Part shown: in pieces, positions 17,841 through 26,187 of the stretch
How positions within the stretch are numbered: position 1 is the stretch's first letter
Layout: every line of letters begins with the position of its first letter
DNA from: Salinibaculum sp. SYNS191
GTDB taxonomy: Archaea > Halobacteriota > Halobacteria > Halobacteriales > Haloarculaceae
Direction: 5' to 3'
Length of the DNA: 64,000 nt
Assembly: GCF_037338445.1 (NCBI RefSeq)
Contig: NZ_CP147838.1
Span: 2,542,001-2,606,000 of the forward strand
Notes under the pieces: model-generated
Databases searched by the model: none
What the model saw: only the letters and a program-made list of their open reading frames with translations
What the model was told of the DNA's origin: nothing
Position numbers and translations under genes: made by a program

Positions 17841-17850
17841 ATACTTATTA
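17841..17850 (+). promoter_or_regulatory. TATA-like box of HalX regulator 1
   Basis: ATACTTATTA lies about 27-30 bases before the GTG at 17875. The bases that follow, TTACCGGTG, also follow the TATA-like box of the paralogous regulator at 19311, so the two promoters look related. Confidence 0.55.
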
Positions 17851-17874
17851 CCGGTGGAGTTCGGAGTGTCACGT

Positions 17875-18450
17875 GTGTCATCGGGGAGCAATCGGGCGAC
17901 TGTCCTGGTCGTCGACGACGAACCGGAGGTCGCCGACGTGTACGCCCTCCGGCTCCGGGGGGAGTACGAGACGCGCACTGCCTACGGCGGCGAGGAGGCT
18001 CTGACAGAGCTCGACAGCGGCGTCGACGTCGTGTTGCTGGACCGGCGCATGCCGGACATCTCCGGCGACGACGTCCTCGCGGAGATACGCGACCGCGACG
18101 CCGACTGCCGGGTCATCATGCTGACCGCCGTCGACCCGGGGATGGACATCCTGGAGATGGACTTCGACGACTACCTCTGCAAACCCGTCGAGAAGGCCGA
18201 CCTCGTCGCGGCAATCGACCAGCAACTCCAGGTCCAGCGATACGACGAACGCCTCTCCGAGTATCTGGAGGTCACCTCCAAACTCGCCCTGCTGGAGGCC
18301 GAACTGTCGAGCCAGGCGGTCGACGACAACGAGGAACTCCAGGAGCTGTCGGCCCGTGCCGAGGAACTGAAGGGGAAGATGGACCAGACCATCGACGAGT
18401 TCGAGGACATGGAGGCGGCCTTCCGCGAAATCGCCCGCCATCCCGGCTAG
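17875..18450 (+). CDS. HalX-domain response regulator
   Basis: A 191-residue two-component receiver protein. The receiver domain (about 8-118) has the acidic pair in VLVVDDEPEV, phosphoacceptor Asp in VVLLDRRMPD, the Thr in IMLTAVDP and the Lys in YLCKPVE. The C-terminal HalX helix region (about 125-185) is a coiled-coil-rich domain found almost only in haloarchaea, function unknown. GTG at 17875 is preferred over the GTG at 17866 because it sits 27 bases after the TATA-like box and begins MSSGSNRATVLVV. It is a close paralogue of the protein at 19311. Confidence 0.88.
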   Translation: MSSGSNRATVLVVDDEPEVADVYALRLRGEYETRTAYGGEEALTELDSGVDVVLLDRRMPDISGDDVLAEIRDRDADCRVIMLTAVDPGMDILEMDFDDYLCKPVEKADLVAAIDQQLQVQRYDERLSEYLEVTSKLALLEAELSSQAVDDNEELQELSARAEELKGKMDQTIDEFEDMEAAFREIARHPG

Positions 18451-18490
18451 CCACCGGACCACCCGGTCCGCCGTCGCCCCGCTGTCTCGA

Positions 18491-19213
18491 CTATCCGTCC
18501 GTGCCGACCGGCGTGTACAGCACGTAGCCGCGCGTCCCCGTCGGGCTGTCCACCGTCGTCGTCCTGACCCGGAACTCGACGGTCCCGGTGGGTGTCTCAC
18601 AGGCGACCACGTCGTCGAACTGCTCGCCGCGTTCGGCGGCCGCGACGACGGCGTCGCTCCGCGCTGCCAGCATCAGGGCGTCTCTCAGCGCCGCGTTCTC
18701 AACGGCGCTCGCGCCGACGTCGAAGGTATTCGCGAACGCCGGGTTCGCCGCGCGGACGACGGGTCCCTCGCCGGCGTCGTCGAAGTACAGAATCGGGTCG
18801 GGGCTGCCCTCGAAGAGGTCGACGGGTTCGGGGTCGGGCACGCTCTCGGGCTCCCCGCCGACGGTCACCGACTCCGGCTGTTCGGTGTCGGTCGTCCCGA
18901 AGACGAACAGGCGCACGACAGCCCCGAACCCGCCGCCCGTCGCGGCCCCGAAGACGACGGCGAGCGTCTCGGCGGCGGGGGCCATCGCGCGTGCGACGCC
19001 CAGTCCGATGGCACCGCCGGCGACGGCACCGCCAACAATCCACCCGACGAGGACCACCGCGCGCCGACGGCTCCCCCCTGGGCTGGCGAGCAACACCGGC
19101 GTCGCGGCGACGAGGGACCCGTCTCCGGCGAGGACGGCACTCGCGGTCGCGACTGCGGCGGCGAGGCCGACAGCGCGGACGAGCGACCGTCCGGGGTGGG
19201 ACTGACGCCACAT
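18491..19213 (-). CDS. Membrane protein with cytoplasmic PAS-like domain
   Basis: A 240-residue protein. The first 110 residues contain three or four hydrophobic helices rich in Ala and Gly. Residues about 125-235 read like a PAS fold: LFEGSPDPILYFDDAG, then AANPAFANTFDVGASAV and a closing TRGYVLYTPVG strand. No kinase, GGDEF or output domain follows, so it is a sensor module without its own effector. It sits between, and opposite to, two HalX response regulators; a signalling link is plausible but unproven because no histidine kinase is adjacent. ATG at 19213 starts MWRQSHPG; an in-frame start five codons upstream exists. Confidence 0.75.
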   Translation of the reverse strand: MWRQSHPGRSLVRAVGLAAAVATASAVLAGDGSLVAATPVLLASPGGSRRRAVVLVGWIVGGAVAGGAIGLGVARAMAPAAETLAVVFGAATGGGFGAVVRLFVFGTTDTEQPESVTVGGEPESVPDPEPVDLFEGSPDPILYFDDAGEGPVVRAANPAFANTFDVGASAVENAALRDALMLAARSDAVVAAAERGEQFDDVVACETPTGTVEFRVRTTTVDSPTGTRGYVLYTPVGTDG

Positions 19214-19275
19214 TACGTGTGGTGACACTACCTCCCACGTTTTAAGGGTACGTCATCTCCTTCCGCTTCCCGTCG

Positions 19276-19283
19276 AATATTTA
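19276..19283 (+). promoter_or_regulatory. TATA-like box of HalX regulator 2
   Basis: AATATTTA is centred about 31 bases before the GTG at 19311, fitting a leaderless promoter, and is followed by CCGGTG as in the promoter of the paralogue at 17875. Confidence 0.5.
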
Positions 19284-19310
19284 CCGGTGCTCGGTCAACG
19301 ACTACCCGAC

Positions 19311-19889
19311 GTGACACCGACGTCCGAGGACCGGCGGGTCGTGCTCGTCGTCGACGACGAGGCGGCCATCGCGGACACGTTCGCGTTCCAGCTACAGGGC
19401 CCCTACGAGACCCGCGTGGCCTACGGCGGGGAGGAGGCCCTGGAGATGGTCGACGAGAGCGTCGCCGCCGTCCTGCTGGACCGCCGGATGCCGGACATCC
19501 ACGGCGACGAGGTGCTCGCGGAGATACGCGACCGCGGGCTGGACTGCGTCGTCATCATGACGACGGCGGTCGACCCGGACCTGAACATCCTGGCGATGGA
19601 CTTCGACGACTACCTCTGCAAGCCGGTCACCGGGGAGACGCTGCTGGAGACGCTGGACCAGCACGTCGGCCGCCCGGACCGGGCGGAGGGAAAACTCGAC
19701 GAGTTCTTCTCCATCGACTCGAAGCTGTCGGTGCTGGAAGCAGAGAAGACGCCGGCGGAACTGGCCGACAGCGAGGAGTACGAACGCCTCGAACGGCGGG
19801 CCGAGCGACTGGAGAGCGAACTCCGCGAAGAACTCGCGGACTTCGACGACCTCCTCGCGACCTACCGCGACATCGACCGCGGGACCTGA
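19311..19889 (+). CDS. HalX-domain response regulator (paralogue)
   Basis: A 192-residue receiver-HalX protein. VLVVDDEAAI, AVLLDRRMPDI, IMTTAVDP and YLCKPVTG mark the receiver active site; the Thr at the switch position is retained. The C-terminal HalX region (about 120-190) is a charged helix pair. It shares extended identity with the regulator at 17875, for example GGEEAL and DEVLAEIRDR/DDVLAEIRDR, and a similar promoter, so the pair probably arose by local duplication with the PAS gene between them. The GTG start is supported by the TATA-like box spacing. Its TGA abuts the convergent HxlR gene stop. Confidence 0.88.
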   Translation: MTPTSEDRRVVLVVDDEAAIADTFAFQLQGPYETRVAYGGEEALEMVDESVAAVLLDRRMPDIHGDEVLAEIRDRGLDCVVIMTTAVDPDLNILAMDFDDYLCKPVTGETLLETLDQHVGRPDRAEGKLDEFFSIDSKLSVLEAEKTPAELADSEEYERLERRAERLESELREELADFDDLLATYRDIDRGT

Positions 19890-20270
19890 CTACCGCGGGT
19901 CGGGGCCGGTCTCTGACGGGGGTTTGAGGTAGGTCTCGCCCCACGCCGCCATCTCCTCGATGACGGGGCGCAACGCCGTCCCACGGGCCGTCAGCGAGTA
20001 CTCGACGCGAAACGGCTTCTCCGAGACGATGTCGCGGGCGATCAGCCCGGACTCCTCGAGGTCGCTGAGGCTGTCCGAGAGAACCTTGCTGGAGATGCCG
20101 TCGACGGCCTCCTGGAGGGCGTTGAACCCGAGCGGTCCCTCGTCCAGCAACCGGTGGACGATGACCGGGTGCCACTTCTTCCCGATGAGCATCGCCGTCG
20201 TCGTCACCGGGCACCAGTCCTCCCCGACGCACTCGACGGGGTGCCGTTCGGGGTCGTCCGTCTCGCTCAT
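19890..20270 (-). CDS. HxlR-family transcriptional regulator
   Basis: A 126-residue winged-helix regulator. TTTAMLIGKKWHPVIVHRL and FNALQEAVDGISSKVLSDSL form the HTH typical of HxlR/MarR-like proteins that respond to electrophiles or redox signals through N-terminal Cys; here Cys14 and Cys20 lie in PVECVGEDWCPV. It is the second gene after the DUF7331-like microprotein (28-base gap) and divergent from the disulfide oxidoreductase at 20608. GTAACC-type sites in the shared upstream region are the likely operators. The ATG at 20270 was chosen over an upstream in-frame start that would overlap the microprotein stop. Confidence 0.88.
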   Translation of the reverse strand: MSETDDPERHPVECVGEDWCPVTTTAMLIGKKWHPVIVHRLLDEGPLGFNALQEAVDGISSKVLSDSLSDLEESGLIARDIVSEKPFRVEYSLTARGTALRPVIEEMAAWGETYLKPPSETGPDPR

Positions 20271-20298
20271 CGGTCGGTCCCGGGTACGTCGCCCATCG

Positions 20299-20442
20299 TT
20301 ACACCATGGCCCTGGCCTCGACGGCACCGTCGGACTGCAGCCACGCCTGGTGGTTGCCGCGGTCGTAGATGACGGTGCTGTCGCTCAGTTCGAGTTCGGC
20401 GTACTGTGCCTCGTCGTCCGCAGTGGTGTCGTCCTGTTCCAT
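20299..20442 (-). CDS. 47-residue microprotein, DUF7331-like
   Basis: A small acidic protein whose second half reads VIYDRGNHQAWLQSDGAVEA. The pattern YDRxNxxAWLQS is shared with a haloarchaeal microprotein family I believe is DUF7331, function unknown. A diverged second copy lies at 22691-22810. It is the first gene of a likely two-gene transcript with the HxlR regulator. The ATG is at 20440-20442 and the stop TAA at 20299-20301. Confidence 0.72.
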   Translation of the reverse strand: MEQDDTTADDEAQYAELELSDSTVIYDRGNHQAWLQSDGAVEARAMV

Positions 20443-20484
20443 GCTGGGGAGTGCCGGACGGGCCGGCGTTTCACTTCACCACTA

Positions 20485-20548
20485 GGTAACCCTTCGTCAT
20501 TGTTAAGACTTAGCACACCAACCGGTAACCAGGTTACAGATAGTAACC
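20485..20548. promoter_or_regulatory. Cluster of GTAACC operator-like sites
   Basis: A 13-base palindrome GTAACCAGGTTAC lies at 20525-20537. Further half-sites are GGTAACC at 20485-20491 and GTAACC at 20543-20548. The cluster occupies the divergent intergenic space between the DUF7331/HxlR pair and the oxidoreductase at 20608, the expected place for an autoregulating dimeric HxlR repressor. Binding itself is inferred. Confidence 0.55.
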
Positions 20549-20607
20549 GATGTGGGGGTTTCCCGGACCTCACCTAGATTCAACTCTCGGCCGGTCGTGG
20601 GGTCCGT

Positions 20608-22005
20608 ATGAGCATCCACGTCGCCATCGTCGGTGCGTACGGGAGCGCCGGTACCGCCGTCGCCGACAGACTGGTGGAGGTCTCGGACGTCGAACTCACG
20701 CTCGTCGACGACGGTGACCCCGGCGGCGGCCTCTGCATCCTCCGCGGGTGCATGCCGTCGAAGGAGGTCCTGTCGGCGGGCGCACACCGCTTCCAGGCGC
20801 GCCACGACCACCGCGTCGGGGAGGCACCGCCGGTCGACCTCGACGCTGTCGTCGAGACGAAGGACGAACACATCGCGAACTTCGCCGAGCACCGCCGCAG
20901 CGCGGTCCACGGCTGGGCCGAGCGCGAGGACGTGACGCTGCTCCGGGACACCGCCCGGTTCGTGGACGACCACACCCTCGCCGTCGGCGACGAGACGGTC
21001 GAACCGGACTACGTCGTCGTCGCGACGGGGTCGACGGTGAACCTCCCGGACCTGCCGGGCATCGACGACGTCGACGTGATGACCAGCGCGGACGTGCTCG
21101 ACGCCACCGAGTTCCCCGACAGCGGCGTCGTGATGGGCTTTGGCTACATCGGCATGGAGATGGTCCCCTACCTCTCGGAGGCCGCCGGGATGGACATCAC
21201 CGTCATCGAGCACGACGCGCGACCGCTGGACGAGGCCGACCCCGCCTTCGGCGACGCCGCCCTGGACATCTACCGCGAGGAACTGGGAATCGACGTCAGG
21301 ACGGAGGTCTACGAGGAGCGAATCGCTGAGACGGCCGACGGCGGCGTCGCGCTCGACCTGGACGACGGGTCGACCGTCGAGGCCGACCAGCTGTTCTGTT
21401 TCACCGGCCGCAAACCGACGCTGGACGGCCTCGGCCTGGAGAACACGGCGATAGAGCCCGGTCCCGACTGGGTCGCCGATACGATGCAGGCCCGCGACGC
21501 CGACCACGTCTTCGTCGCCGGCGACGCCAACGGCAAGGAGCCGATTCTCCACGTCGCCAAGGAACAGGGCCACCAGACGGCCGCGAACATCCTCGCGGAC
21601 GCCCGCGGCGAGTCGATGGCGCCCTACGAGAACGTCCACCACCACGTCATGTTCTCGGGGCTGGGCGTCTACCCCTTCGCCCGCGTCGGCCACAGCGAGG
21701 CGTCCGCCCGCGAGGCGGACTACGACGTCGTCGTCGCCACCCGCGAGGCGAGCGACGACGGCGTGTTCAAGACCAAGGACACCCCCGAGGGACTGGCACG
21801 GCTGGTCGTCGACCGCAGCGACGGGACGGTGCTGGGCTATCAGGGGTTACACTACCACGCCGACGTGATGGCGAAGACGATGCAGGTGGTCGTCGAGATG
21901 GGGCTGGACGTCCGCGAGGTGCCCGACCGCTCGTACCACCCGACGACGCCCGAGATACTCGACGGCCTCCTGCGGGAGTGTGCCGACGGGCTCGCGGACG
22001 ACTGA
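20608..22005 (+). CDS. FAD-dependent pyridine nucleotide-disulfide oxidoreductase
   Basis: A 465-residue flavoprotein of the dihydrolipoamide dehydrogenase / mercuric reductase class. It has a Rossmann FAD start VAIVGAYGSAG, redox-active pair C-x4-C in GLCILRGCMPSK (about residues 45-56), NAD-binding MGFGYIGME, the second FAD contact VFVAGDAN and a C-terminal catalytic SYHPTTPE. All catalytic parts are present, so it should transfer electrons from NAD(P)H to a disulfide substrate; which one is unknown because no lipoyl-complex genes are nearby. It is divergent from the HxlR regulator, which may control it in response to oxidants. Confidence 0.88.
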   Translation: MSIHVAIVGAYGSAGTAVADRLVEVSDVELTLVDDGDPGGGLCILRGCMPSKEVLSAGAHRFQARHDHRVGEAPPVDLDAVVETKDEHIANFAEHRRSAVHGWAEREDVTLLRDTARFVDDHTLAVGDETVEPDYVVVATGSTVNLPDLPGIDDVDVMTSADVLDATEFPDSGVVMGFGYIGMEMVPYLSEAAGMDITVIEHDARPLDEADPAFGDAALDIYREELGIDVRTEVYEERIAETADGGVALDLDDGSTVEADQLFCFTGRKPTLDGLGLENTAIEPGPDWVADTMQARDADHVFVAGDANGKEPILHVAKEQGHQTAANILADARGESMAPYENVHHHVMFSGLGVYPFARVGHSEASAREADYDVVVATREASDDGVFKTKDTPEGLARLVVDRSDGTVLGYQGLHYHADVMAKTMQVVVEMGLDVREVPDRSYHPTTPEILDGLLRECADGLADD

Positions 22006-22125
22006 GCGGGGTCGCGACGCTTTCTCCCGGCGCTACACGGGTTTCTCCCGCTGTCGGTCCACTTGTCCTGCCCCAAGGGTAGGCCTATATCCTCGCACGA
22101 CCAACCTCTAGATAGAGTGTCATCA

Positions 22126-22539
22126 ATGTACGAGACGATACTGTTTCCGACGGACGGCAGCGAGGGAAGTGCTCGGGCCGAACAGACCGCGCTCGGCCTC
22201 GCCGACCAGTTCGGCGCGGAGGTACACGCGATGCACGTCATCGACACCCGTCACTACAGCGAACCGGCGCTGAGCGCGATGGAACTGGTGACCGACGAGG
22301 CCGAGGACCGCGCGATGGACCTCCTCGCCGACGTCATCGACACCGGGGAGGAGCGCGGCGTCGAGGTCACCTCACACTGCTGCCACGGCGTCCCGCACGA
22401 CGAAATCATCGCGTACGCGGACGACATCGACGCGGACATCATCGTCATGGGCTACCGCGGCCAGACGCACAGCCAGAAGATGGGGAGCGTCGTCGACCGC
22501 GTCCTGCAGGACACCGAGCGGCAGGTGCTCGCGGTCTGA
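22126..22539 (+). CDS. Universal stress protein (UspA family)
   Basis: A 137-residue UspA-fold protein starting MYETILFPTDGSEGS. The end reads IIVMGYRGQTHSQKMGSVVDRVLQ; the usual GxxGxxxxxxxGS ATP-binding motif is altered (GYRGQTHSQKMGS), so ATP binding is possible but not certain. Two Cys occur as SHCCHG near residue 85. A TATA-like CCTATATCC (22084-22092) lies about 38 bases before the ATG, implying a short leader. It is distinct from the USP at 12770. Confidence 0.9.
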   Translation: MYETILFPTDGSEGSARAEQTALGLADQFGAEVHAMHVIDTRHYSEPALSAMELVTDEAEDRAMDLLADVIDTGEERGVEVTSHCCHGVPHDEIIAYADDIDADIIVMGYRGQTHSQKMGSVVDRVLQDTERQVLAV

Positions 22540-22569
22540 CCCGCCGGTCTGCGTGACGGGGAGAGAAAA

Positions 22570-22620
22570 GGGTCCGATGGGACGGACCCGTCGGATTCCG
22601 GGCACCGCCGGAGCGGTGCC
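22570..22620 (+). terminator. Two perfect hairpins after the stress-protein gene
   Basis: GGGTCCG-ATGGGA-CGGACCC (22570-22589) and GGCACCGC-CGGA-GCGGTGCC (22601-22620) are perfect stems of 7 and 8 pairs, 31 and 62 bases after the stop of the stress-protein gene. No T-run follows, so they may protect a 3' end or belong to a small RNA rather than terminate transcription. Confidence 0.45.
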
Positions 22621-22690
22621 GCGACTATGGCGTTTCTGGGGCGGTCATCGGCTGGTCCGTTTGACGTCGTGAGGGATGATTGCGTCCGGG

Positions 22691-22810
22691 TCAGTCGACG
22701 ACCACCACCGGCGAGGTCGAGGCGAGCCAGGCATCCGGGTTACCGCGTTCGTGAACGATGAACCGGCCGTCGCTGTACAGTGCTTCGGTGGCTGGAATGG
22801 TGTGTTTCAT
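22691..22810 (-). CDS. 39-residue microprotein, DUF7331-like (second copy)
   Basis: The protein begins MKHTIPATEALYSDGRFIVH and continues with ERGNPDAWLASTSPV. The RGNxxAWLxS signature matches the microprotein at 20299-20442. It is on the minus strand, convergent with the stress-protein gene. The 22811-23094 stretch upstream of it holds no other gene of coding character and must contain the promoters of this gene and of the divergent helicase. Confidence 0.6.
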   Translation of the reverse strand: MKHTIPATEALYSDGRFIVHERGNPDAWLASTSPVVVVD

Positions 22811-23094
22811 ACTGTTTCTCGACGGCCAGCGATGCCGGTCGCCACACTGTCAATGGCGTGCGACCGTATTGGGTATGCGTACCGATGCCACGAGACACGA
22901 TGACACTACCGGTCTGCCGGCCTCGGCGACGGCAGGGTATGGACACCATGCCGTCCCCGGCGGAGGGGGTCGATTCGGCGTATCTCCGCCGGTTTCACGG
23001 TCGAACGGGTCGTTAGAGGGTCCGGGTCGGTTGCGCTCCGACTTCTGACAGCCCCAAGCGCAACCGCTACGTGCGGGGGACCGCTACCCGGCGT

Positions 23095-25431
23095 GTGGAC
23101 GAGACTGTCGACTGGCTCCGCGGTCGCCCCTACTACGAGGGGCAGGTGACCGACTACCGGGTCTTCGACGGCCGCGACGCGCAGTTCCGGGACGTGGACG
23201 TCGACCAGCGCCTCGAAGGGGCTCTCGCCAGCGACGGCATCGACCGGTTTTACGCCCACCAGGCCGACGCTATCGAGGCGGTCCGCAACGGCGAGAACGT
23301 CGTCGTCGCCACCGAGACGGCGAGCGGCAAGAGCCTCGCGTACACCGTCCCGGCGTTCGAGCGTGCGATGGAGAACTTCGGCACGACGCTCTATATCGGC
23401 CCGCAGGTGGCGCTCATCAACGACCAGGCGGAGACGCTCTCGGCCCTCGCCGACGGCCTCGGCTTCGGCTCCCGCGTCACGGTCGACCGCTACACCGGGC
23501 AACTCTCCCGGACCGAGAAGGAGGCGGTCCGCGAGCGCCAGCCGACGGTGCTTCTGACGACGCCGGACATGCTGCACTACGGCATTCTGCCCCACGCCCA
23601 CCGGCTGTGGGAGTGGTTCGTCGAGCGCCTGGAGACGGTCGTCATCGACGAGGTCCACGCCTACCGCGGCGTCTTCGGCAGCCAGGTCGCGCTCGTCTTG
23701 CGCCGGCTGAACCGCGTCTGCGAGCGCTTCGACGCCCACCCGCAGTACGTCTGCGCGTCGGCGACCATCGGCAACCCCCGCGAGCACGCCGCCCGCGTCA
23801 CCGGCCGCCCCGAGTCCTCCTTCGCGCTCGTGGACACCGACACCTCGGCGACGGGGCCGCGCCACTGGCTGTGCTGGAACCCCCCGGAGTACGAGGACGA
23901 CGGCTGGGGCAGCGGCCGCCGGAAGTCCAGCCACACCGAGGCGAAACGGCTGTTCGTCGACCTCGTGACCCGCGGGCTCCAGACGGCCGTGTTCACCGAC
24001 TCCCGCCAGACCGTCGAGCGGTACGCCACCGACAGCGCCGACGAACTCCGCCAGCGCGGGCACGCCGACCTCGCGGGACAGGTCGGGGCCTATCAGGCGG
24101 CACTCACCGACGACCGCCGCGAGGACATCGAGCAGCAACTCCACGACGGCAGCCTTCGCGGCGTCTGGACCACCAGCGCGCTCGAACTCGGCGTCGACGT
24201 GGGCGGCCTCGACGCGGTCATCCTGGACGGCTACCCCGGCACGCGGATGCAGACCTTCCAGCGCGCCGGCCGCGCGGGCCGTGGCACCGACCCCAGCCTC
24301 GTCGCGCTGGTCGCCGGCGAGGACCAGCTGGACCAGTTCGTCGTGCGCAACACCGACCGGCTGTTCGAGACCCACCCCGAGCAGGCGGTCACCAACCCCG
24401 AGAACGACGCGCTCATGCCCGACCACGTCCGCGCCGCTGCCCGCGAGACGTGGCTCCGACCCGACGACGACCGCCACTTCGGCGACACCTTCCCCGACGT
24501 CGTCGCGGACCTCGAATCGCGGGGTGACCTCGACCGGCGGACGACCGACGCGGGCCTGCGCTGGCTCTACAGCGGCGCGGGCAGCCCCCAGCACGAGATG
24601 AGCCTCCGGACCGCCGCCGACCGCGAGGTCCAACTCAGGACCCGCGACGGCGACATCATCGGCACGCTGCCGTTCGACGACGCGCTCCGGGACGCCCACC
24701 CCGGCGCTATCTACCACCATCAGGGCACCACCTACGAGGTGACCGACCTCGATTTGACCCACGACGTGGCCGAACTCGACCGCACCTGGGCCGACTACTA
24801 CACGCGCGTCCTCCACGACAAGACCATCACCGTCGAGGAAGACTTCGAGGAGAAAGCCGTCGACGCCTACCCCGAGGTGCCCGTCCGCTTCGCGGAGGTC
24901 ACGATGCGCAAGCAGATCACCGGGTTCGAGCGCCGCGACAGCAACAGCGGGGAAGTTCTCGGCGAGCGCCCCTTGGACCTGCCGGAGACGACGCTGCGCA
25001 CGCGGGCGCTGTACTACACGCTCCCGCCGGACCTCGACCGCGCGCTGCGCGAGCGGGGCGACTTCGCCGGCGGCATCCACGCCGCCGAGCACGCCATGAT
25101 CTCGATGTTCCCCTTCCAGTTCCTCTGTGACCGCCGGGACATCGGCGGGTTATCGACGCCGATGCACCCCCACACCGACCGCTCGACCATCTTCATCTAC
25201 GACGGCTATCCCGGCGGCGTCGGCCTGGCCCGCAGCGGCTACGAGACCATCGACGACCTCGCCGAGACGACACTGGAGATGGTCACCTCCTGCGGGTGCG
25301 AGCGCGGCTGTCCGGCCTGCGTCCAGTCACCTCACTGCGGCAACGCCAACGACCCGCTCTCCAAGTCCGTGGCGACGGATCTGCTGAACGCGCTGGTCAC
25401 CGGTGACCTGCCGACGGACGGCGGGAACTGA
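23095..25431 (+). CDS. DEAD/DEAH-box helicase with C-terminal zinc domain (Hrq1/MrfA-like)
   Basis: A 778-residue superfamily 2 helicase. Q-motif-like RFYAHQADAI (about 52), Walker A TETASGKSL, DEVH box in VVIDEVHAYRGVFG, and the C-terminal helicase motif QRAGRAGRG are all present. The last 100 residues hold the DUF1998-type zinc cluster CGCERGCPACVQSPHC, which places it with Hrq1/YprA (MrfA) helicases that help repair crosslinks and other bulky damage by 3'-5' translocation. No partner nuclease is adjacent. GTG at 23095 (MDETVDWLRG) is preferred over the GTG at 23071, whose extra residues are basic and unusual. Confidence 0.92.
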   Translation: MDETVDWLRGRPYYEGQVTDYRVFDGRDAQFRDVDVDQRLEGALASDGIDRFYAHQADAIEAVRNGENVVVATETASGKSLAYTVPAFERAMENFGTTLYIGPQVALINDQAETLSALADGLGFGSRVTVDRYTGQLSRTEKEAVRERQPTVLLTTPDMLHYGILPHAHRLWEWFVERLETVVIDEVHAYRGVFGSQVALVLRRLNRVCERFDAHPQYVCASATIGNPREHAARVTGRPESSFALVDTDTSATGPRHWLCWNPPEYEDDGWGSGRRKSSHTEAKRLFVDLVTRGLQTAVFTDSRQTVERYATDSADELRQRGHADLAGQVGAYQAALTDDRREDIEQQLHDGSLRGVWTTSALELGVDVGGLDAVILDGYPGTRMQTFQRAGRAGRGTDPSLVALVAGEDQLDQFVVRNTDRLFETHPEQAVTNPENDALMPDHVRAAARETWLRPDDDRHFGDTFPDVVADLESRGDLDRRTTDAGLRWLYSGAGSPQHEMSLRTAADREVQLRTRDGDIIGTLPFDDALRDAHPGAIYHHQGTTYEVTDLDLTHDVAELDRTWADYYTRVLHDKTITVEEDFEEKAVDAYPEVPVRFAEVTMRKQITGFERRDSNSGEVLGERPLDLPETTLRTRALYYTLPPDLDRALRERGDFAGGIHAAEHAMISMFPFQFLCDRRDIGGLSTPMHPHTDRSTIFIYDGYPGGVGLARSGYETIDDLAETTLEMVTSCGCERGCPACVQSPHCGNANDPLSKSVATDLLNALVTGDLPTDGGN

Positions 25432-25635
25432 TAGGGAGTATTGGAGCAATCCACAGGTTTGCGAGAGTAATATAAGATAGTTGTTGTATTTGCCGTGCAA
25501 GATACAGAGCGCGAGTCTTGCACGAGGATCTGCTCGAATAGCGGCCAAAGAGCATCGGTCGATACAGATGGTATAGATAGCGCGAGTATCTCAGTCAACC
25601 AAACTGATTTGATTCGAGCAGGCAAACTGGGTGTC
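25432..25635. other. AT-rich gap with a 9-bp inverted repeat
   Basis: No gene is called here. CGTGCAAGA at 25494-25502 is matched by TCTTGCACG at 25516-25524, a perfect 9-pair stem with a 13-base loop. A TATA-like TAATATAAGA lies at 25468-25477. The inverted repeat could be a regulator site or RNA hairpin in the leader of the lipoprotein gene at 25636. Confidence 0.5.
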
Positions 25636-26085
25636 ATGCCCTCCCGACGTGACTACCTTGCTGGCCTCAGTCTGATCTGGATAAGCGGAGTTGCTGGCTG
25701 TACGGCTCTGAGCGACTCTGAGCCACTTAGTCAAGTCGAACTGGACAATAACACTGACGAAGACATTGAGACACTCGTGGAGGTAACCGACGAAGCGGAC
25801 GAAACGATATTTCGACAGTCATTCATGATTGAGGCGGGAGATCAAGAGGAAGATACCGAGTGGTTCGACGGAGAACCAGCACGGATTTCGGTCGTCGTGG
25901 ATGATGCAGAACCGCTTACCGCAGAGTGGCCGTCCCAAATCACCGAGGTTCGAGCAGGAGAACGACCCGAGAGACTCGGTGAGAGTCTCTGCGTCCAAGG
26001 GGGCGACTCAGTAACCGGAGTGTTTGTCCGTATCAGTTCCACCGAGTTGGTACGACTCGAACCGACCTGTGGAGACCCTCAATAG
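25636..26085 (+). CDS. Small lipoprotein, hypothetical
   Basis: A 149-residue exported protein. The N-terminus PSRRDYLAGLSLIWISGVAGC is a short Tat-like signal with lipobox VAGC (Cys22 by this start). The mature part is acidic and beta-rich, with LDNNTDEDIETLVEVTDE reminiscent of other haloarchaeal secreted proteins, and has a late Cys pair that could form a disulfide. The ATG at 25636 was chosen because it puts the signal at the N-terminus; a GTG 47 codons upstream keeps the frame open but would bury the signal. Lower GC than its neighbours hints at recent acquisition. Confidence 0.75.
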   Translation: MPSRRDYLAGLSLIWISGVAGCTALSDSEPLSQVELDNNTDEDIETLVEVTDEADETIFRQSFMIEAGDQEEDTEWFDGEPARISVVVDDAEPLTAEWPSQITEVRAGERPERLGESLCVQGGDSVTGVFVRISSTELVRLEPTCGDPQ

Positions 26086-26187
26086 CACAATGCGAGATTC
26101 ATGCTCTGAGTCGGTCACCTCGATTTCATTCAGTCACGAATCTGCCACGTTAGAACGTACGAATACTTCTGCAAAGCACTCCGAGAC

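Noticed and set aside
22906..25092. Long minus-strand open frame opposite the Hrq1/MrfA-like helicase
   Set aside because: It mirrors the helicase gene, has Val/Gly/Arg-biased sequence typical of GC-rich antisense frames, and no motif or start context.
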